Source: Chelativorans intermedius (GTDB lineage Bacteria > Pseudomonadota > Alphaproteobacteria > Rhizobiales > Rhizobiaceae). Taken from it: a DNA stretch of 64,000 nucleotides. A model generated the notes under the pieces. It made no database searches and had not been told where the DNA came from. It worked only from the letters and a program-made list of their open reading frames with translations. The translations under genes and the position numbers were made by a program. The DNA lies in NCBI RefSeq assembly GCF_025398255.1, contig NZ_JAODNW010000013.1, forward strand, positions 1-64,000. Direction: 5' to 3'. Shown here one piece after another: positions 8,934 to 17,575 of this stretch (the stretch's first letter is position 1; each line of letters starts with the position of its first letter).

Positions 8934-9152
8934 TCGCTGTTTCAAGAAAGCCGAAGCGAACTTTCCGAAAGAAATAATTTCCGGAAGCTGCGGGTGCTGC
9001 CAACAATGGCGGCCAGCGGGGCGGGCAGGGTTCTGCCGGCACTTGCGGGAGCCCGGCGACCGGCGGCCCGCGCCGGAGCGATCGGGGTCGACTCCAGCGG
9101 CTCCATCGCCCGTGAGGAACCGCAAATCGCAATGCCAGAGAGGGAACGCCAG

Positions 9153-10424
9153 ATGTCAGTCGAGAAAACAGAGGTGCTTGTCGTCGGCGGCGGCCAGGCC
9201 GGCGTGGCGATGAGCGAGCACCTGAAAAGATGCGGCGTGCCGCACCTCGTTCTCGAGCGGCACCGCATTGCCGAACGCTGGCGCACGGCGCGCTGGGACT
9301 CGCTCGTTGCCAATGGCCCGGCCTGGCACGACCGCTTCCCTGGGATGGAATTTTCCGGCATCGACCCCGATGCCTTCGTGCCCAAGGACAAGGTCGCCGA
9401 CTACTTCGCCGCCTATGCCGAGAAGATCGGCGCCCCGATCCGCTGCGGTGTCGAAGTACGGGAGGTGCGCAGGATTGCGGGCCGCTCCGGCTTTCGCGTC
9501 GAGACCTCGCAGGGCCAGCTCGAAGCTGAATATGTGGTCGCGGCCACCGGCCCCTTTCAGCGCCCGGTCATCCCTCCCATCGTGCCGGAGGATGCCGGTG
9601 TCCTGCAGCTTCATTCGAGTGCCTACCGCAATCCCGCGCAACTGCCGCAGGGGACAATTCTGGTGGTCGGCGCCGGCTCGTCCGGCGTGCAGATCGCGGA
9701 CGAACTGCTGCGTGCGGGCCGGCGCGTCCATCTTTCCGTTGGCCCGCACGAGCGGCCGCCGCGCCGCTATCGCGGCCGCGATTTCGTCTGGTGGCTCGGG
9801 GTTCTCAACAAGTGGGACGCCGGGCCGATGCCTGGAGCCGAGCACGTCACGATCGCGGTCAGCGGCGCCCATGGGGGCGATACTGTCGATTTCCGGCGGT
9901 TGGCCCAAAGGGGTATGACGCTGCTGGGCAGGGCGGAAGGGTTCGGTCGGGGCGTCATGACCTTCGCGCCCGACCTGAGGGACAATCTCGCAAAGGGCGA
10001 TGCCAACTATCTTTCGCTGCTCGACGAGGCTGATGCCTATGTCGCGAGCAACGGCCTCGATCTGCCGGAGGAGCCAGAGGCCCGGCGTATCCCGCCCGAC
10101 CCGGACTGTGTGACCGACCCGATCCTGGCGCTGGATCTGAAGGAAGCCGGCATCGCCGCGATCATCTGGGCAACGGGCTTTGCGCTCGACTATGGCTGGC
10201 TGAAGGTCGATGCTTTCGACGAGAAAGGCGCACCCCGCCACCACCGGGGCGTTTCCTCGCAGCCAGGGGTCTATTTCCTCGGGTTGCCGTGGCAGTCGGG
10301 CCGCGGCTCCTCCTTCATCTGGGGGGTGTGGCACGACGCCAAATATGTGGCCGACCACATTTCCAAGCAGCGCGGCTACCTGGCCTATGCGTCCGACACG
10401 CAACGCGAGACGGAGGACGCATGA
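9153..10424 (+). CDS. Flavin monooxygenase (CzcO/FMO-like, two dinucleotide sites)
   Basis: 423 aa from the ATG at 9153, chosen for SD AGAGGGA; an in-frame ATG at 9132 is possible. FAD fingerprint GGGQAG at residues 12-17, and a second Rossmann GAGSSG near 170 for NADPH. Between them, ATGPFQRP and the late ATGF (IIWATGFALDY) are the conserved ATG hinges. This layout is that of group B monooxygenases and CzcO-type oxidoreductases, which hydroxylate or N/S-oxygenate small molecules. It sits 219 bp after the M20 gene and within the same run as RidA and aldehyde dehydrogenase, so its substrate is probably a nitrogen compound handled by this operon. Confidence 0.86.
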   Translation: MSVEKTEVLVVGGGQAGVAMSEHLKRCGVPHLVLERHRIAERWRTARWDSLVANGPAWHDRFPGMEFSGIDPDAFVPKDKVADYFAAYAEKIGAPIRCGVEVREVRRIAGRSGFRVETSQGQLEAEYVVAATGPFQRPVIPPIVPEDAGVLQLHSSAYRNPAQLPQGTILVVGAGSSGVQIADELLRAGRRVHLSVGPHERPPRRYRGRDFVWWLGVLNKWDAGPMPGAEHVTIAVSGAHGGDTVDFRRLAQRGMTLLGRAEGFGRGVMTFAPDLRDNLAKGDANYLSLLDEADAYVASNGLDLPEEPEARRIPPDPDCVTDPILALDLKEAGIAAIIWATGFALDYGWLKVDAFDEKGAPRHHRGVSSQPGVYFLGLPWQSGRGSSFIWGVWHDAKYVADHISKQRGYLAYASDTQRETEDA

Positions 10425-10533
10425 CCGGCGAGGGACGCGCGGGGCGCGCGCGGCCGGCGCAGCGCCCGCTGAAGACGTCAAGGCCCGCGCGCGGGGCCCT
10501 GCCTCCTGCAACAACGGGAACGAGGAAAGCCCG

Positions 10534-10953
10534 ATGACCCACACCCGCATCCGCCCCTTCAACACGAAGGATACCTATCCCGAGCAGAACCTCGACAACG
10601 ACCTGTGCCAGACCGTGGTCGCCAGGGGTACCATGGTCTTCGTACGTGGGCAGATCGGCCAGGACCTCGATACGAGCGAAAGCGTCGCCATCGGCGATGC
10701 CGCCGGTCAGGCGGAGAAGGCCATGGCCAACATCAAGATGCTTCTGGAAGAGGCGGGCTCGCAGCTCTCCCACATCACCAAGATCACGATCTACATCGTC
10801 GATCCGCGCTACCGCGAGGCCGTCTATCGCGTGGTCGGAAAATGGCTGAAAGGCGTCTTTCCCGTTTCGACCGGCATCGTCGTCTCGGCCCTTGCGCGAC
10901 CCGAATGGCTGGTGGAGATCGACGCCATCGCCGTCATTCCCGAGGAAGGTTGA
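10534..10953 (+). CDS. RidA/YjgF family protein (enamine/imine deaminase-like)
   Basis: 139 aa from the ATG at 10534 with SD GAGGAAAG. RidA family fold of ~130 residues: MVFVRGQIGQD in the first half, QAEKAMANIKMLLEEAGSQLSHITKITIYI in the helix region, then R-E-A-V-Y and VVSALARPEWLVEIDAIAVIP at the end, with the substrate-carboxylate Arg in SALARP. RidA members hydrolyse reactive enamine/imine products of PLP or flavin enzymes. Next to an amine dehydrogenase and a flavin monooxygenase, an imine-clearing role is a reasonable inference. The gap to the next gene is 3 bp. Confidence 0.9.
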   Translation: MTHTRIRPFNTKDTYPEQNLDNDLCQTVVARGTMVFVRGQIGQDLDTSESVAIGDAAGQAEKAMANIKMLLEEAGSQLSHITKITIYIVDPRYREAVYRVVGKWLKGVFPVSTGIVVSALARPEWLVEIDAIAVIPEEG

Positions 10954-10956
10954 GCC

Positions 10957-11631
10957 ATGACCTTTTCCATTTCCGCGCGTTGCACACAAAGCGGCCGGAT
11001 GGGCATTGCCATTTCCTCCTCCTCGCCCGCCGTGGCCGCGCGCTGCGCCCATGCCCGGGCGGGGGCCGGCGTCGTCGCCAGCCAGAACGTCACCGATCCC
11101 GCACTCGGCCACAAAGGGCTTGCGCTTCTGGCCGAGGGGCGCACGGCGAGGGAGACGCTGGCGGCCCTTCTCGACGGCTATTCCTTCGCGGCCTACCGGC
11201 AGCTTGCCATCGTCGACCGGGCGGGCGGTACCGCCGTCTTTTCGGGCGAAGGCGCGCTTGGCACCCATGGCACGTGCGAAGGCGACAATTGCGTCGCCGC
11301 CGGCAATCTGCTGTCGAACGAGACCGTTCCGGCGGCGATGGTGCGCGCCTTCGAGGCGGCGCGGGGCGAGCTGGGCGACCGGCTGCTTGCCGCCATGGAG
11401 GCGGCGCTGGCTGCCGGCGGAGAGGCCGGGCCGGTGCATTCGGCCGGCATGGTGATCGTCGATCGGGTGAGCTGGCCCGTGGTCGACCTGCGCGTCGACT
11501 GGCACGAGGAGGATCCCATCGGCGCGCTGAACGATCTTTGGACCCGCTACAAGCCGCAGGTCGACGATTATGTGAAACGCGCGCTCAACCCCGCCGCAGC
11601 ACCCAGCTACGGCGTGCCGGGCGATCTTTGA
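10957..11631 (+). CDS. DUF1028 (Ntn-hydrolase-like) protein
   Basis: 224 aa. It matches the DUF1028 pattern: an N-terminal MTFSISARC...MGIAISSSSPAVAARC, then GAGVVASQNVTDPALG, and GNLLSNETVPAAMVRAFE near the middle. The fold is thought to be Ntn-hydrolase-like, but the activity is unsettled. The family often appears beside RidA and M20 or amidase genes in degradative operons, as here. It starts 3 bp after ridA and ends 9 bp before the aldehyde dehydrogenase, a tightly packed order. The short C-terminal tail rich in Ala and Pro is unremarkable. Confidence 0.88.
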   Translation: MTFSISARCTQSGRMGIAISSSSPAVAARCAHARAGAGVVASQNVTDPALGHKGLALLAEGRTARETLAALLDGYSFAAYRQLAIVDRAGGTAVFSGEGALGTHGTCEGDNCVAAGNLLSNETVPAAMVRAFEAARGELGDRLLAAMEAALAAGGEAGPVHSAGMVIVDRVSWPVVDLRVDWHEEDPIGALNDLWTRYKPQVDDYVKRALNPAAAPSYGVPGDL

Positions 11632-11640
11632 GGGAGGAGG

Positions 11641-13137
11641 ATGACCGTGGCCGAACTTGCCAGACACGACTGGAGCGGAGAGGCGGGTCGCATCCGCCCG
11701 CGCAGCGATGCCTTTATCGACGGCCGGCCCGTGCCGGCGCTTTCCGGCGCCACCTTCGACTGCATCAATCCTGCCACGGGCGACCTGCTGACGAAGGTTG
11801 CCGCCTGCGGCGCCGAGGATGTGGACCGTGCGGTGACATCGGCGCGGGCGGCCTTCGAGGATGGGCGCTGGGCGGCAAGGCCGCCGGCTGAGCGCAAGGC
11901 GGTACTTCTGCGTCTTGCCGAGCTCATCCGTGCAAATCTCACCGAGCTGGCCCTGCTCGACAGCCTCGACATGGGCAAGCTGGTGATGGATGCCGCGACG
12001 GTGGACGTGCCTGGCGCGGCGGCGATCTTCCAGTGGTATGGCGAGGCCATCGACAAGCTCTATGACGAGGTGGCGCCTACCGGCCCCGGCGACTTGGCAC
12101 TGGTGCGGCGTGCGCCGCTCGGCGTGGTGGGGGCGGTGGTGCCGTGGAACTTCCCCCTCGACATGGCGACGTGGAAGTGCGCACCGGCGCTGGCCATGGG
12201 CAACTCCGTGGTGCTGAAGCCGGCCGAGCAGTCACCGCTTTCGGCCCTGCGCCTTGCCGAGCTGGCCCTGGAGGCCGGCCTGCCGGAAGGTGTGCTGAAC
12301 GTCGTGCCGGGATTCGGCGAAGTGGCGGGCAGGGCGCTGGGGCTGCACCCGGACGTGGACTGCATCGCCTTCACCGGCTCCACGGAGGTGGGCAAGCATT
12401 TCCTCACCTATGCCGGCCAGTCGAACATGAAGCAGGTGTGGCTCGAATGCGGCGGCAAGAGCCCCAACCTCGTCTTCGCCGACTGCGCCGACCTCGATGC
12501 TGCCGCCGACATGGCCGCCTTCGGCATCTTCTTCAACCAGGGGGAGGTCTGCTCGGCCAACTCCAGGCTCTATGTGGAAAAGCCGATCGCCGGGACCTTC
12601 CTTGAAAAACTGGCAGAGCGGGCGGCGCGCTATCGCCCCGGCAATCCTCTCGACCCGGCCTCCACCATGGGGGCGATCGTTGACGAGGCCCAGACGCGGC
12701 GCATCCTTTCCTTCATCGAGGCGGGCAGGAGCACCGCCCGCCTGGTGACGGGCGGCAACCGCGCGACGGTGGACGGGAAGGGCTGCTTCGTGGAGCCCAC
12801 CATCTTCGCCGATGTGGCGGCCGACGACCGGCTGGCCCGCGAGGAGATCTTCGGCCCGGTGCTGGCTGTCTCCACCTTTGAGACGGAGGAAGAGGCGGTG
12901 GCGCTGGCCAACGACACGCCCTATGGGCTGGCCGCCTCCCTGTGGACCTCCAGCCTGTCGCGTGCCCACCGGCTTTCGGAGCGGCTGCGCGTCGGCACCG
13001 TCTCGGTCAACACGGTGGACGCGCTCTCCCCCATGACGCCGTTCGGCGGGTTCAAGCAGTCCGGCTTCGGCCGGGATCTCTCGCTCCACGCATTGGAGAA
13101 ATTCAGTGGACTGAAAACGACCTGGATCAAATACTGA
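11641..13137 (+). CDS. NAD(P)-dependent aldehyde dehydrogenase
   Basis: 498 aa, typical class length. Coenzyme site GFGEVAG with FTGSTEVGK, general base Glu269 in VWLECGGKSPN and catalytic Cys304 in NQGEVCSANS are all present; the C-terminal PFGGFKQSGFGRD is also standard. Overall it most resembles PuuC-type enzymes that oxidise amino- or gamma-glutamylamino-aldehydes to acids. The neighbouring amine dehydrogenase would supply such an aldehyde. SD GAGGGAGG lies just upstream, 9 bp after the DUF1028 gene. Exact substrate is not evident. Confidence 0.93.
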   Translation: MTVAELARHDWSGEAGRIRPRSDAFIDGRPVPALSGATFDCINPATGDLLTKVAACGAEDVDRAVTSARAAFEDGRWAARPPAERKAVLLRLAELIRANLTELALLDSLDMGKLVMDAATVDVPGAAAIFQWYGEAIDKLYDEVAPTGPGDLALVRRAPLGVVGAVVPWNFPLDMATWKCAPALAMGNSVVLKPAEQSPLSALRLAELALEAGLPEGVLNVVPGFGEVAGRALGLHPDVDCIAFTGSTEVGKHFLTYAGQSNMKQVWLECGGKSPNLVFADCADLDAAADMAAFGIFFNQGEVCSANSRLYVEKPIAGTFLEKLAERAARYRPGNPLDPASTMGAIVDEAQTRRILSFIEAGRSTARLVTGGNRATVDGKGCFVEPTIFADVAADDRLAREEIFGPVLAVSTFETEEEAVALANDTPYGLAASLWTSSLSRAHRLSERLRVGTVSVNTVDALSPMTPFGGFKQSGFGRDLSLHALEKFSGLKTTWIKY

Positions 13138-13166
13138 TGTCCTGATTCCGCAACCGGAGACAGGGC

Positions 13167-14114
13167 ATGCGCTTCACGCTCAGACAGCTTGAATATTTCA
13201 TCGCGGCCGGCGAGACCGGCAGCATCACTCAGGCGTCCGAGCGCATCAACATCTCGCAGCCCTCCATCTCCACGGCGATTTCGCAGCTCGAGCAGGAACT
13301 CGACGTCCAGCTCTTCATCCGTCATCATGCCCAGGGCCTCTCGCTCACGCCAGTGGGCCGGCTGCTTCTGATGGAGGCCAAACGCCTCGTCGAGCAGGCG
13401 GAATCGCTCTACGCCGTGGCGTCCGAAGCCAGCGGCGAGGTGCGCGGGCAGCTCAATGTCGGCTGCCTGACCACTCTTGCGCCGATGATCCTGCCGGAGC
13501 TTGCCATCTCCTTCATGTCGGCCTTTCCGAAGACCAGGGTGCGCCCGCATGCCGACCATCAGGAGACTTTGCTGTTCGGCCTGCGCCGCGCGATGATCGA
13601 CGTGGCGATTTCCTACGACCTGCAGATCCCGCAGGACATAGAGTTCACGCCCTTGGTGAGCCTTGCCGTGCACGCCCTCGTGGGCGAGGGCCATGCGCTG
13701 GCCCGTGAGCCCGCCATTTCCTTGTCAGAGCTGGCCGAGCATCCGCTCATCCTGCTCGATCTGCCCTTGAGTCGCGAGTATTTCATGGCGCTGTTCATGA
13801 GGGAGGGGCTGCAGCCCAACATCGCCTTCCGCCTCGAACAGCCCGACCTGATCCGCACCATGGTCGCCAACGGCTATGGCTACACGCTTGCCAATGTCAC
13901 GCCGCGCTCCGACGTGGCGCTGGACGGGCGGCGCGTGGTGCGCGTGCGGCTTTCCGGCGAGCACCGGCCGATGACGATCGGTCTCGTCACCCTGCGCGAG
14001 GCGCGCCGTTCGCAGCTTCTCAACGCCTTCATGAACCATGCCCGCTCCTTCATCTCCGAGGCATATATTCCCGGCATGGTCGCCCCGGCCCTGGAACAGA
14101 AGAAGAGACGGTGA
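13167..14114 (+). CDS. LysR-type transcriptional regulator
   Basis: 315 aa. N-terminal winged HTH at residues 1-60 (LRQLEYFIAAGETGSITQASERINISQPSISTAI); the effector domain follows from ~90 (GQLNVGCLTTLAPMILPEL). It resembles the NAC/CynR/OxyR-like subgroup and sits 29 bp after the aldehyde dehydrogenase in the same direction, so it may be the last gene of the amine operon and also the regulator of the transporter genes beginning at 14297. A perfect 7-bp inverted repeat lies 26 bp after its stop, in front of the transporter. Confidence 0.93.
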   Translation: MRFTLRQLEYFIAAGETGSITQASERINISQPSISTAISQLEQELDVQLFIRHHAQGLSLTPVGRLLLMEAKRLVEQAESLYAVASEASGEVRGQLNVGCLTTLAPMILPELAISFMSAFPKTRVRPHADHQETLLFGLRRAMIDVAISYDLQIPQDIEFTPLVSLAVHALVGEGHALAREPAISLSELAEHPLILLDLPLSREYFMALFMREGLQPNIAFRLEQPDLIRTMVANGYGYTLANVTPRSDVALDGRRVVRVRLSGEHRPMTIGLVTLREARRSQLLNAFMNHARSFISEAYIPGMVAPALEQKKRR

Positions 14115-14139
14115 GCAGCCGTGCCGCGGCAGGGCGACT

Positions 14140-14160
14140 GCTTAGCTTTTGCCTAAGCAG
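14140..14160. promoter_or_regulatory. Inverted repeat upstream of the NitT-type transporter
   Basis: Perfect 7-bp arms TGCTTAG and CTAAGCA separated by 7 bases (CTTTTGC). It lies in the 182-bp gap between the LysR stop and the substrate-binding-protein start, and is followed by AT-rich sequence that could hold a promoter. Its size and spacing suit a LysR-type dyad, so it may be the operator for the upstream regulator. A terminator for lysR is the alternative, but no U-tract follows directly. Confidence 0.4.
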
Positions 14161-14296
14161 AACGATTAAAAATGATTGTTTTTGTGACGAATGAACCGTG
14201 CTTTCCTTTCCCCAACCCTGCGGTCGTGCTGGCCTGGCGTGGCAGCGGGGCGGAGCTCCGGCGCCGCGCGCCGGCAAGCGAACAAGAAGGGGAACG

Positions 14297-15283
14297 ATGA
14301 TGAGTTTCAGGATTGCATCCTGTCTGCGCACCACCGCGCTGGCGGCGGGGATGGCACTTGCCGCGCTGCCCGTGGCTGAGGCCGGCACGCTCAAGCTCGG
14401 CATGACCACATGGGTCGGCTACGGCCCGCTTTTCCTGGCCCGCGACATGGGCTATTTCGAGGAGAACGGGCTCGATGTGGAGCTTGAGATCATCGAGGAG
14501 GCGGCGCTTTACATGGCCGCGATGGCGGCGGGCGAGCTGCAGGGCACGGCCTCGACCGTCGACGAGATCATGAAGTACCGCTCGGAGGACTTCTGCTTCA
14601 AATCCGTCTACGCGCTCGACGACAGCCATGGCGGCGATGGGGTTCTGGTGCCCGAGGATCTCGATTCCTTTGTCGACCTGAAGGGCATGGAGGTGGGGCT
14701 CAACGAGGGCTCCGTCTCGCAGTTCTGGTTCAACGTGCTGTTGAAAGAGAACGGCATGACGGAGGCGGATGTGGAGATCACCAACATGACGGCGGACGAT
14801 GCAGCCGCCGCCTTCATGGCCGGGCGCATTCCCGTTGCCGTCACCTGGGAGCCGCATCTCACCTTCGCCAGAAAAGCCAACAAGGGTAGGGTGCTGGTCG
14901 ACTCCTCGCAGACGCCGGGCGTCATTGTCGATGTCGTGGCCCTGGAATGCGGTGTCATCGCAAGCCAGCCAGACGATGTGAAGGCGCTTGTCAAGGGGCT
15001 CAACAAGGCCAACGACCTCATCCGTGAAAACCCGCAGAAAGCCTATGAGGTGATGGCCGCCGGCGTGGGCGGATGGCTCTCCGATCCCGATGAGTTCGCA
15101 GCCTCTGCCGCCGGCGTGAACTTCTACGGCAGGGAGCGCAACGCGGCATTCTTCGCCGGTGGCGACGAGGGTGAGGCCGGAAAGCTCATCAAGCTCGGCA
15201 ACGAGATTTGGGGCAGCTTCGGCAAGCTGCAGATGGAGCTTGGCTATGACGATCTCGTCGACGCTTCCTTCCTCGAAGAGTGA
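14297..15283 (+). CDS. ABC transporter substrate-binding protein, NitT/TauT (SsuA/THI5-like)
   Basis: About 328 aa. Start ATG at 14297, with a second ATG at 14300, behind SD AGAAGGGGA. Signal peptide ends near AEAGT (ALAAGMALAALPVAEA). The mature N-terminus LKLGMTTWVGYGPLFLARDMGYFEENGLDVEL is the classic NMT1/SsuA/TauA opening. The family delivers nitrate, taurine, sulfonates, pyrimidines or aromatic acids to the permease. It is followed by permease and ATPase genes on the same strand. The substrate cannot be told from sequence alone. Confidence 0.9.
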   Translation: MMSFRIASCLRTTALAAGMALAALPVAEAGTLKLGMTTWVGYGPLFLARDMGYFEENGLDVELEIIEEAALYMAAMAAGELQGTASTVDEIMKYRSEDFCFKSVYALDDSHGGDGVLVPEDLDSFVDLKGMEVGLNEGSVSQFWFNVLLKENGMTEADVEITNMTADDAAAAFMAGRIPVAVTWEPHLTFARKANKGRVLVDSSQTPGVIVDVVALECGVIASQPDDVKALVKGLNKANDLIRENPQKAYEVMAAGVGGWLSDPDEFAASAAGVNFYGRERNAAFFAGGDEGEAGKLIKLGNEIWGSFGKLQMELGYDDLVDASFLEE

Positions 15284-15371
15284 GCGGGGCCACGGCAAGG
15301 ACGGCCAGGGTCGGCCCGACGCGCGCGCAGCCGCCACGCCGCAGGCCAGGCCGGCCCTGACGGAGAACCAT

Positions 15372-16172
15372 GTGAGACAGAAGTCCCTCACAAGAACCCT
15401 CTTTACCCCCTTCGGCCCCATCCCGCCGGCCCTGGCAGCGGCGCTCGGCATCGCCATATGGGTTGCCATCCTCGGCATCTGGATCGCCGTCACCCACAAC
15501 GGGCTCGTCGAGCCGATCTTCCTGCCCAAGCCGTCACAGGTGGTCGAGACGACCGTGGCCCTCGCGCAAAGCGGCGAGCTGTGGGAGCACACGCTGGCCA
15601 GCGTGAAGGTTGTGCTGATTGGTTTCGTCGTTTCCTCCCTGGTCGCCGTTCCACTGGGGCTGACCATGGGCACCTACCGCATCGTCCAGGCATTCCTCGA
15701 TCCACTGGTCAATTTCATCCGCTACCTGCCGGTCACGTCCTTCGTGCCTCTGTTCATCCTCTGGATCGGCATCGGCATCGAGCAGCGCGTGGCCGTCATC
15801 ATCTTCGGCATCTTTTTCCAGCAGCTCGTGATGATCGCCGACGCTGCGCGCTCGGTGCCGCGCGACCTGGTCAACGCCGCCTATACGCTGGGCACGCGGC
15901 GCGTGGAAACCGTGCGCCACATCGTCTTTCCCGCCACCCTGCCCAACGTGCTCGACATCCTGCGCGTGACGATGGGCTGGGCCTGGACCTATCTCGTGGT
16001 CGCCGAGCTGGTGGCGGCACGCTCCGGCCTCGGCTACATCTCGCTGAAGGCGATGCGCGGCTTCCAGGTGGACGTAATCTTCATGGCCATCGCCATGATC
16101 GGCGTTCTGGGCCTGTTGACCGACCAGTCATTCCGCGTGCTGCGCCGCCTCGCGGCACCATGGGCGAGCTGA
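15372..16172 (+). CDS. ABC transporter permease, NitT/TauT family
   Basis: 266 aa from a GTG at 15372 with SD GGAG at 15362-15365; a longer frame running into the upstream gene is rejected. Six hydrophobic segments are visible, and the EAA-like loop for ATPase contact (NAAYTLGTRRVETVRHIVFPATLP) lies before the last third. It matches SsuC/TauC-type permeases. It would pair with the binding protein before it and the ATPase after it. Confidence 0.9.
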   Translation: MRQKSLTRTLFTPFGPIPPALAAALGIAIWVAILGIWIAVTHNGLVEPIFLPKPSQVVETTVALAQSGELWEHTLASVKVVLIGFVVSSLVAVPLGLTMGTYRIVQAFLDPLVNFIRYLPVTSFVPLFILWIGIGIEQRVAVIIFGIFFQQLVMIADAARSVPRDLVNAAYTLGTRRVETVRHIVFPATLPNVLDILRVTMGWAWTYLVVAELVAARSGLGYISLKAMRGFQVDVIFMAIAMIGVLGLLTDQSFRVLRRLAAPWAS

Positions 16173-16182
16173 GGCAGTGTCG

Positions 16183-16980
16183 ATGCAGAACACCCCGTCC
16201 GTCGCCACCCCCGATTCCGACATCGCCGTGGAGGATGTGAGCCTGCGCTACGGCCGCGGCCAGAATGCGGTGCTGGCGCTGAGCGACCTGTCGCTCGCCG
16301 TCAGGCCCAAGGAATTCTGCGTCATCGTCGGGCCTTCGGGGTGCGGCAAGTCCAGCCTGCTTTACCTGATCGCCGGCTTGCAGGAGCGCACCGGCGGCAC
16401 CATCCGCGTCGCCGGGCGCGCGGTCAGCGAGCCGGGCGCCGATCGCGGCATGGTGTTCCAGGCCTACACGCTGTTTCCCTGGCTGACAGTGGCGCAGAAC
16501 GTCGAATACGGGCCGAAGCGCAAGGGCATCGCGGCAGCCGAGCGGCGGCGCATCGTCGATCACTATCTGGAGGAGGTGGGGCTTACGGCCTTTCGCGACC
16601 ACTACCCCGCGCAGCTCTCGGGTGGCATGAAACAGCGTGTCGCCATCGCGCGCGCACTGGCCAACGACCCCGACGTCTTGTTGATGGACGAGCCCTTCGG
16701 CGCCCTCGACAGCCAGACGCGCCATGCCATGCAGCAGCTTCTGCTGCGCGTCTGGGACCACCAGAAGAAGACGGTGCTGTTCGTCACCCACGACATTGAC
16801 GAAGCGATCCTGCTGGCCGATCGCGTGTTCGTCATGTCGGGACGGCCGGGCCTCATCCGCAAGGAGATTTCCGTCGATTTCGAGCGGCCGCGCGCGATGG
16901 ACCTCGTCATGGAGCCCGCCTTCATCGCCATGAAGCGCGAGATCCTGGAGCTCCTGAGGGGCGACGGCGACGCTCGCTGA
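16183..16980 (+). CDS. ABC transporter ATP-binding protein, NitT/TauT family
   Basis: 265 aa from the ATG at 16183; an in-frame GTG two codons upstream is less likely. Walker A GPSGCGKS at 50-57, Q-loop VFQAYTLFPWL, signature LSGGMKQR, Walker B VLLMDEPFGALD and switch His in FVTHDIDEA. The sequence is SsuB/TauB-like. It closes a three-gene importer and converges on the lrp-like gene, with a 13-bp gap between stop codons. Confidence 0.93.
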   Translation: MQNTPSVATPDSDIAVEDVSLRYGRGQNAVLALSDLSLAVRPKEFCVIVGPSGCGKSSLLYLIAGLQERTGGTIRVAGRAVSEPGADRGMVFQAYTLFPWLTVAQNVEYGPKRKGIAAAERRRIVDHYLEEVGLTAFRDHYPAQLSGGMKQRVAIARALANDPDVLLMDEPFGALDSQTRHAMQQLLLRVWDHQKKTVLFVTHDIDEAILLADRVFVMSGRPGLIRKEISVDFERPRAMDLVMEPAFIAMKREILELLRGDGDAR

Positions 16981-16993
16981 CGGCACACGGCCG

Positions 16994-17458
16994 TCAGATG
17001 GGCAGCGGGCGGCGCTCCTCTATCGCCTCCATGGCGAAATAGGAGGTCACCGATTCCAGCTCCACCTTCTGGATGAGGCGCTGATAGACCGAGTCGTAGC
17101 TGGCCATGTCGGTGGTGACGATGCGCAGCATGTAGTCGTAATCGCCGCCGATGCGGAAGAAGTCCACCACCTCGGGAATGCCGGAAACGTGCTGGCGGAA
17201 GGTCTGCAACCAGGCCGCCGAGTGGTGGCGTGTCTTGACCAGCACGAAGACGACGAGCCCGAGGCCGAGCTTGCCGCGGTCGAGCTGCAGCGTGCGCCCG
17301 CGGATGATGCCGTGATCTTCCAGCGCCCGCAGCCGGCGCCAGCAGGCATTCTGCGACAGGCCCACCTTCTCCGCCAGGTCGCGCTGGGAGAGGCCGGCGT
17401 CGCGTTGCAGCGCGCGCAGGATGCGTCTGTCAATCTGATCTACTTCCTTGCCCTTCAT
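16994..17458 (-). CDS. Lrp/AsnC-family transcriptional regulator
   Basis: 154 aa. HTH at residues 6-55 (DQIDRRILRALQRDAGLSQRDLAEKVGLSQNACWRRLRALE), then the RAM effector domain (~65-140: VKTRHHSAAWLQTF, GGDYDYMLRIVTTDMASYD). These proteins sense amino acids. It is divergent from the class V aminotransferase gene, with 117 bp between starts holding two symmetric sequences, so it probably controls both itself and the metabolic genes that follow on the plus strand. Confidence 0.93.
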   Translation of the reverse strand: MKGKEVDQIDRRILRALQRDAGLSQRDLAEKVGLSQNACWRRLRALEDHGIIRGRTLQLDRGKLGLGLVVFVLVKTRHHSAAWLQTFRQHVSGIPEVVDFFRIGGDYDYMLRIVTTDMASYDSVYQRLIQKVELESVTSYFAMEAIEERRPLPI

Positions 17459-17459
17459 G

Positions 17460-17473
17460 CGATCATATGATCG
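17460..17473. promoter_or_regulatory. 14-bp perfect palindrome at the lrp-like start
   Basis: CGATCATATGATCG is a perfect palindrome that begins 2 bp upstream of the regulator ATG (at 17458, minus strand). A second symmetric site, TCATTT-GTGA-AAATGA, lies at 17496-17511. Both are in the divergent promoter region between the Lrp-type regulator and the aminotransferase gene. Binding by the Lrp protein is inferred from position and symmetry only. Confidence 0.4.
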
Positions 17474-17575
17474 AAAATCCGTTCATTCTGCAATGTCATT
17501 TGTGAAAATGATCGCTCCGCATCGTGCAAGACTTTCAGCAAGCCGACCACGGCAGGCCATGCGGAAAGGGGGAGC

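Noticed and set aside
10425-10533. Small open frame between the monooxygenase and ridA
   Set aside because: Its product is a short Arg/Pro/Ala-rich string without family features, and it overlaps the ridA SD and start region.
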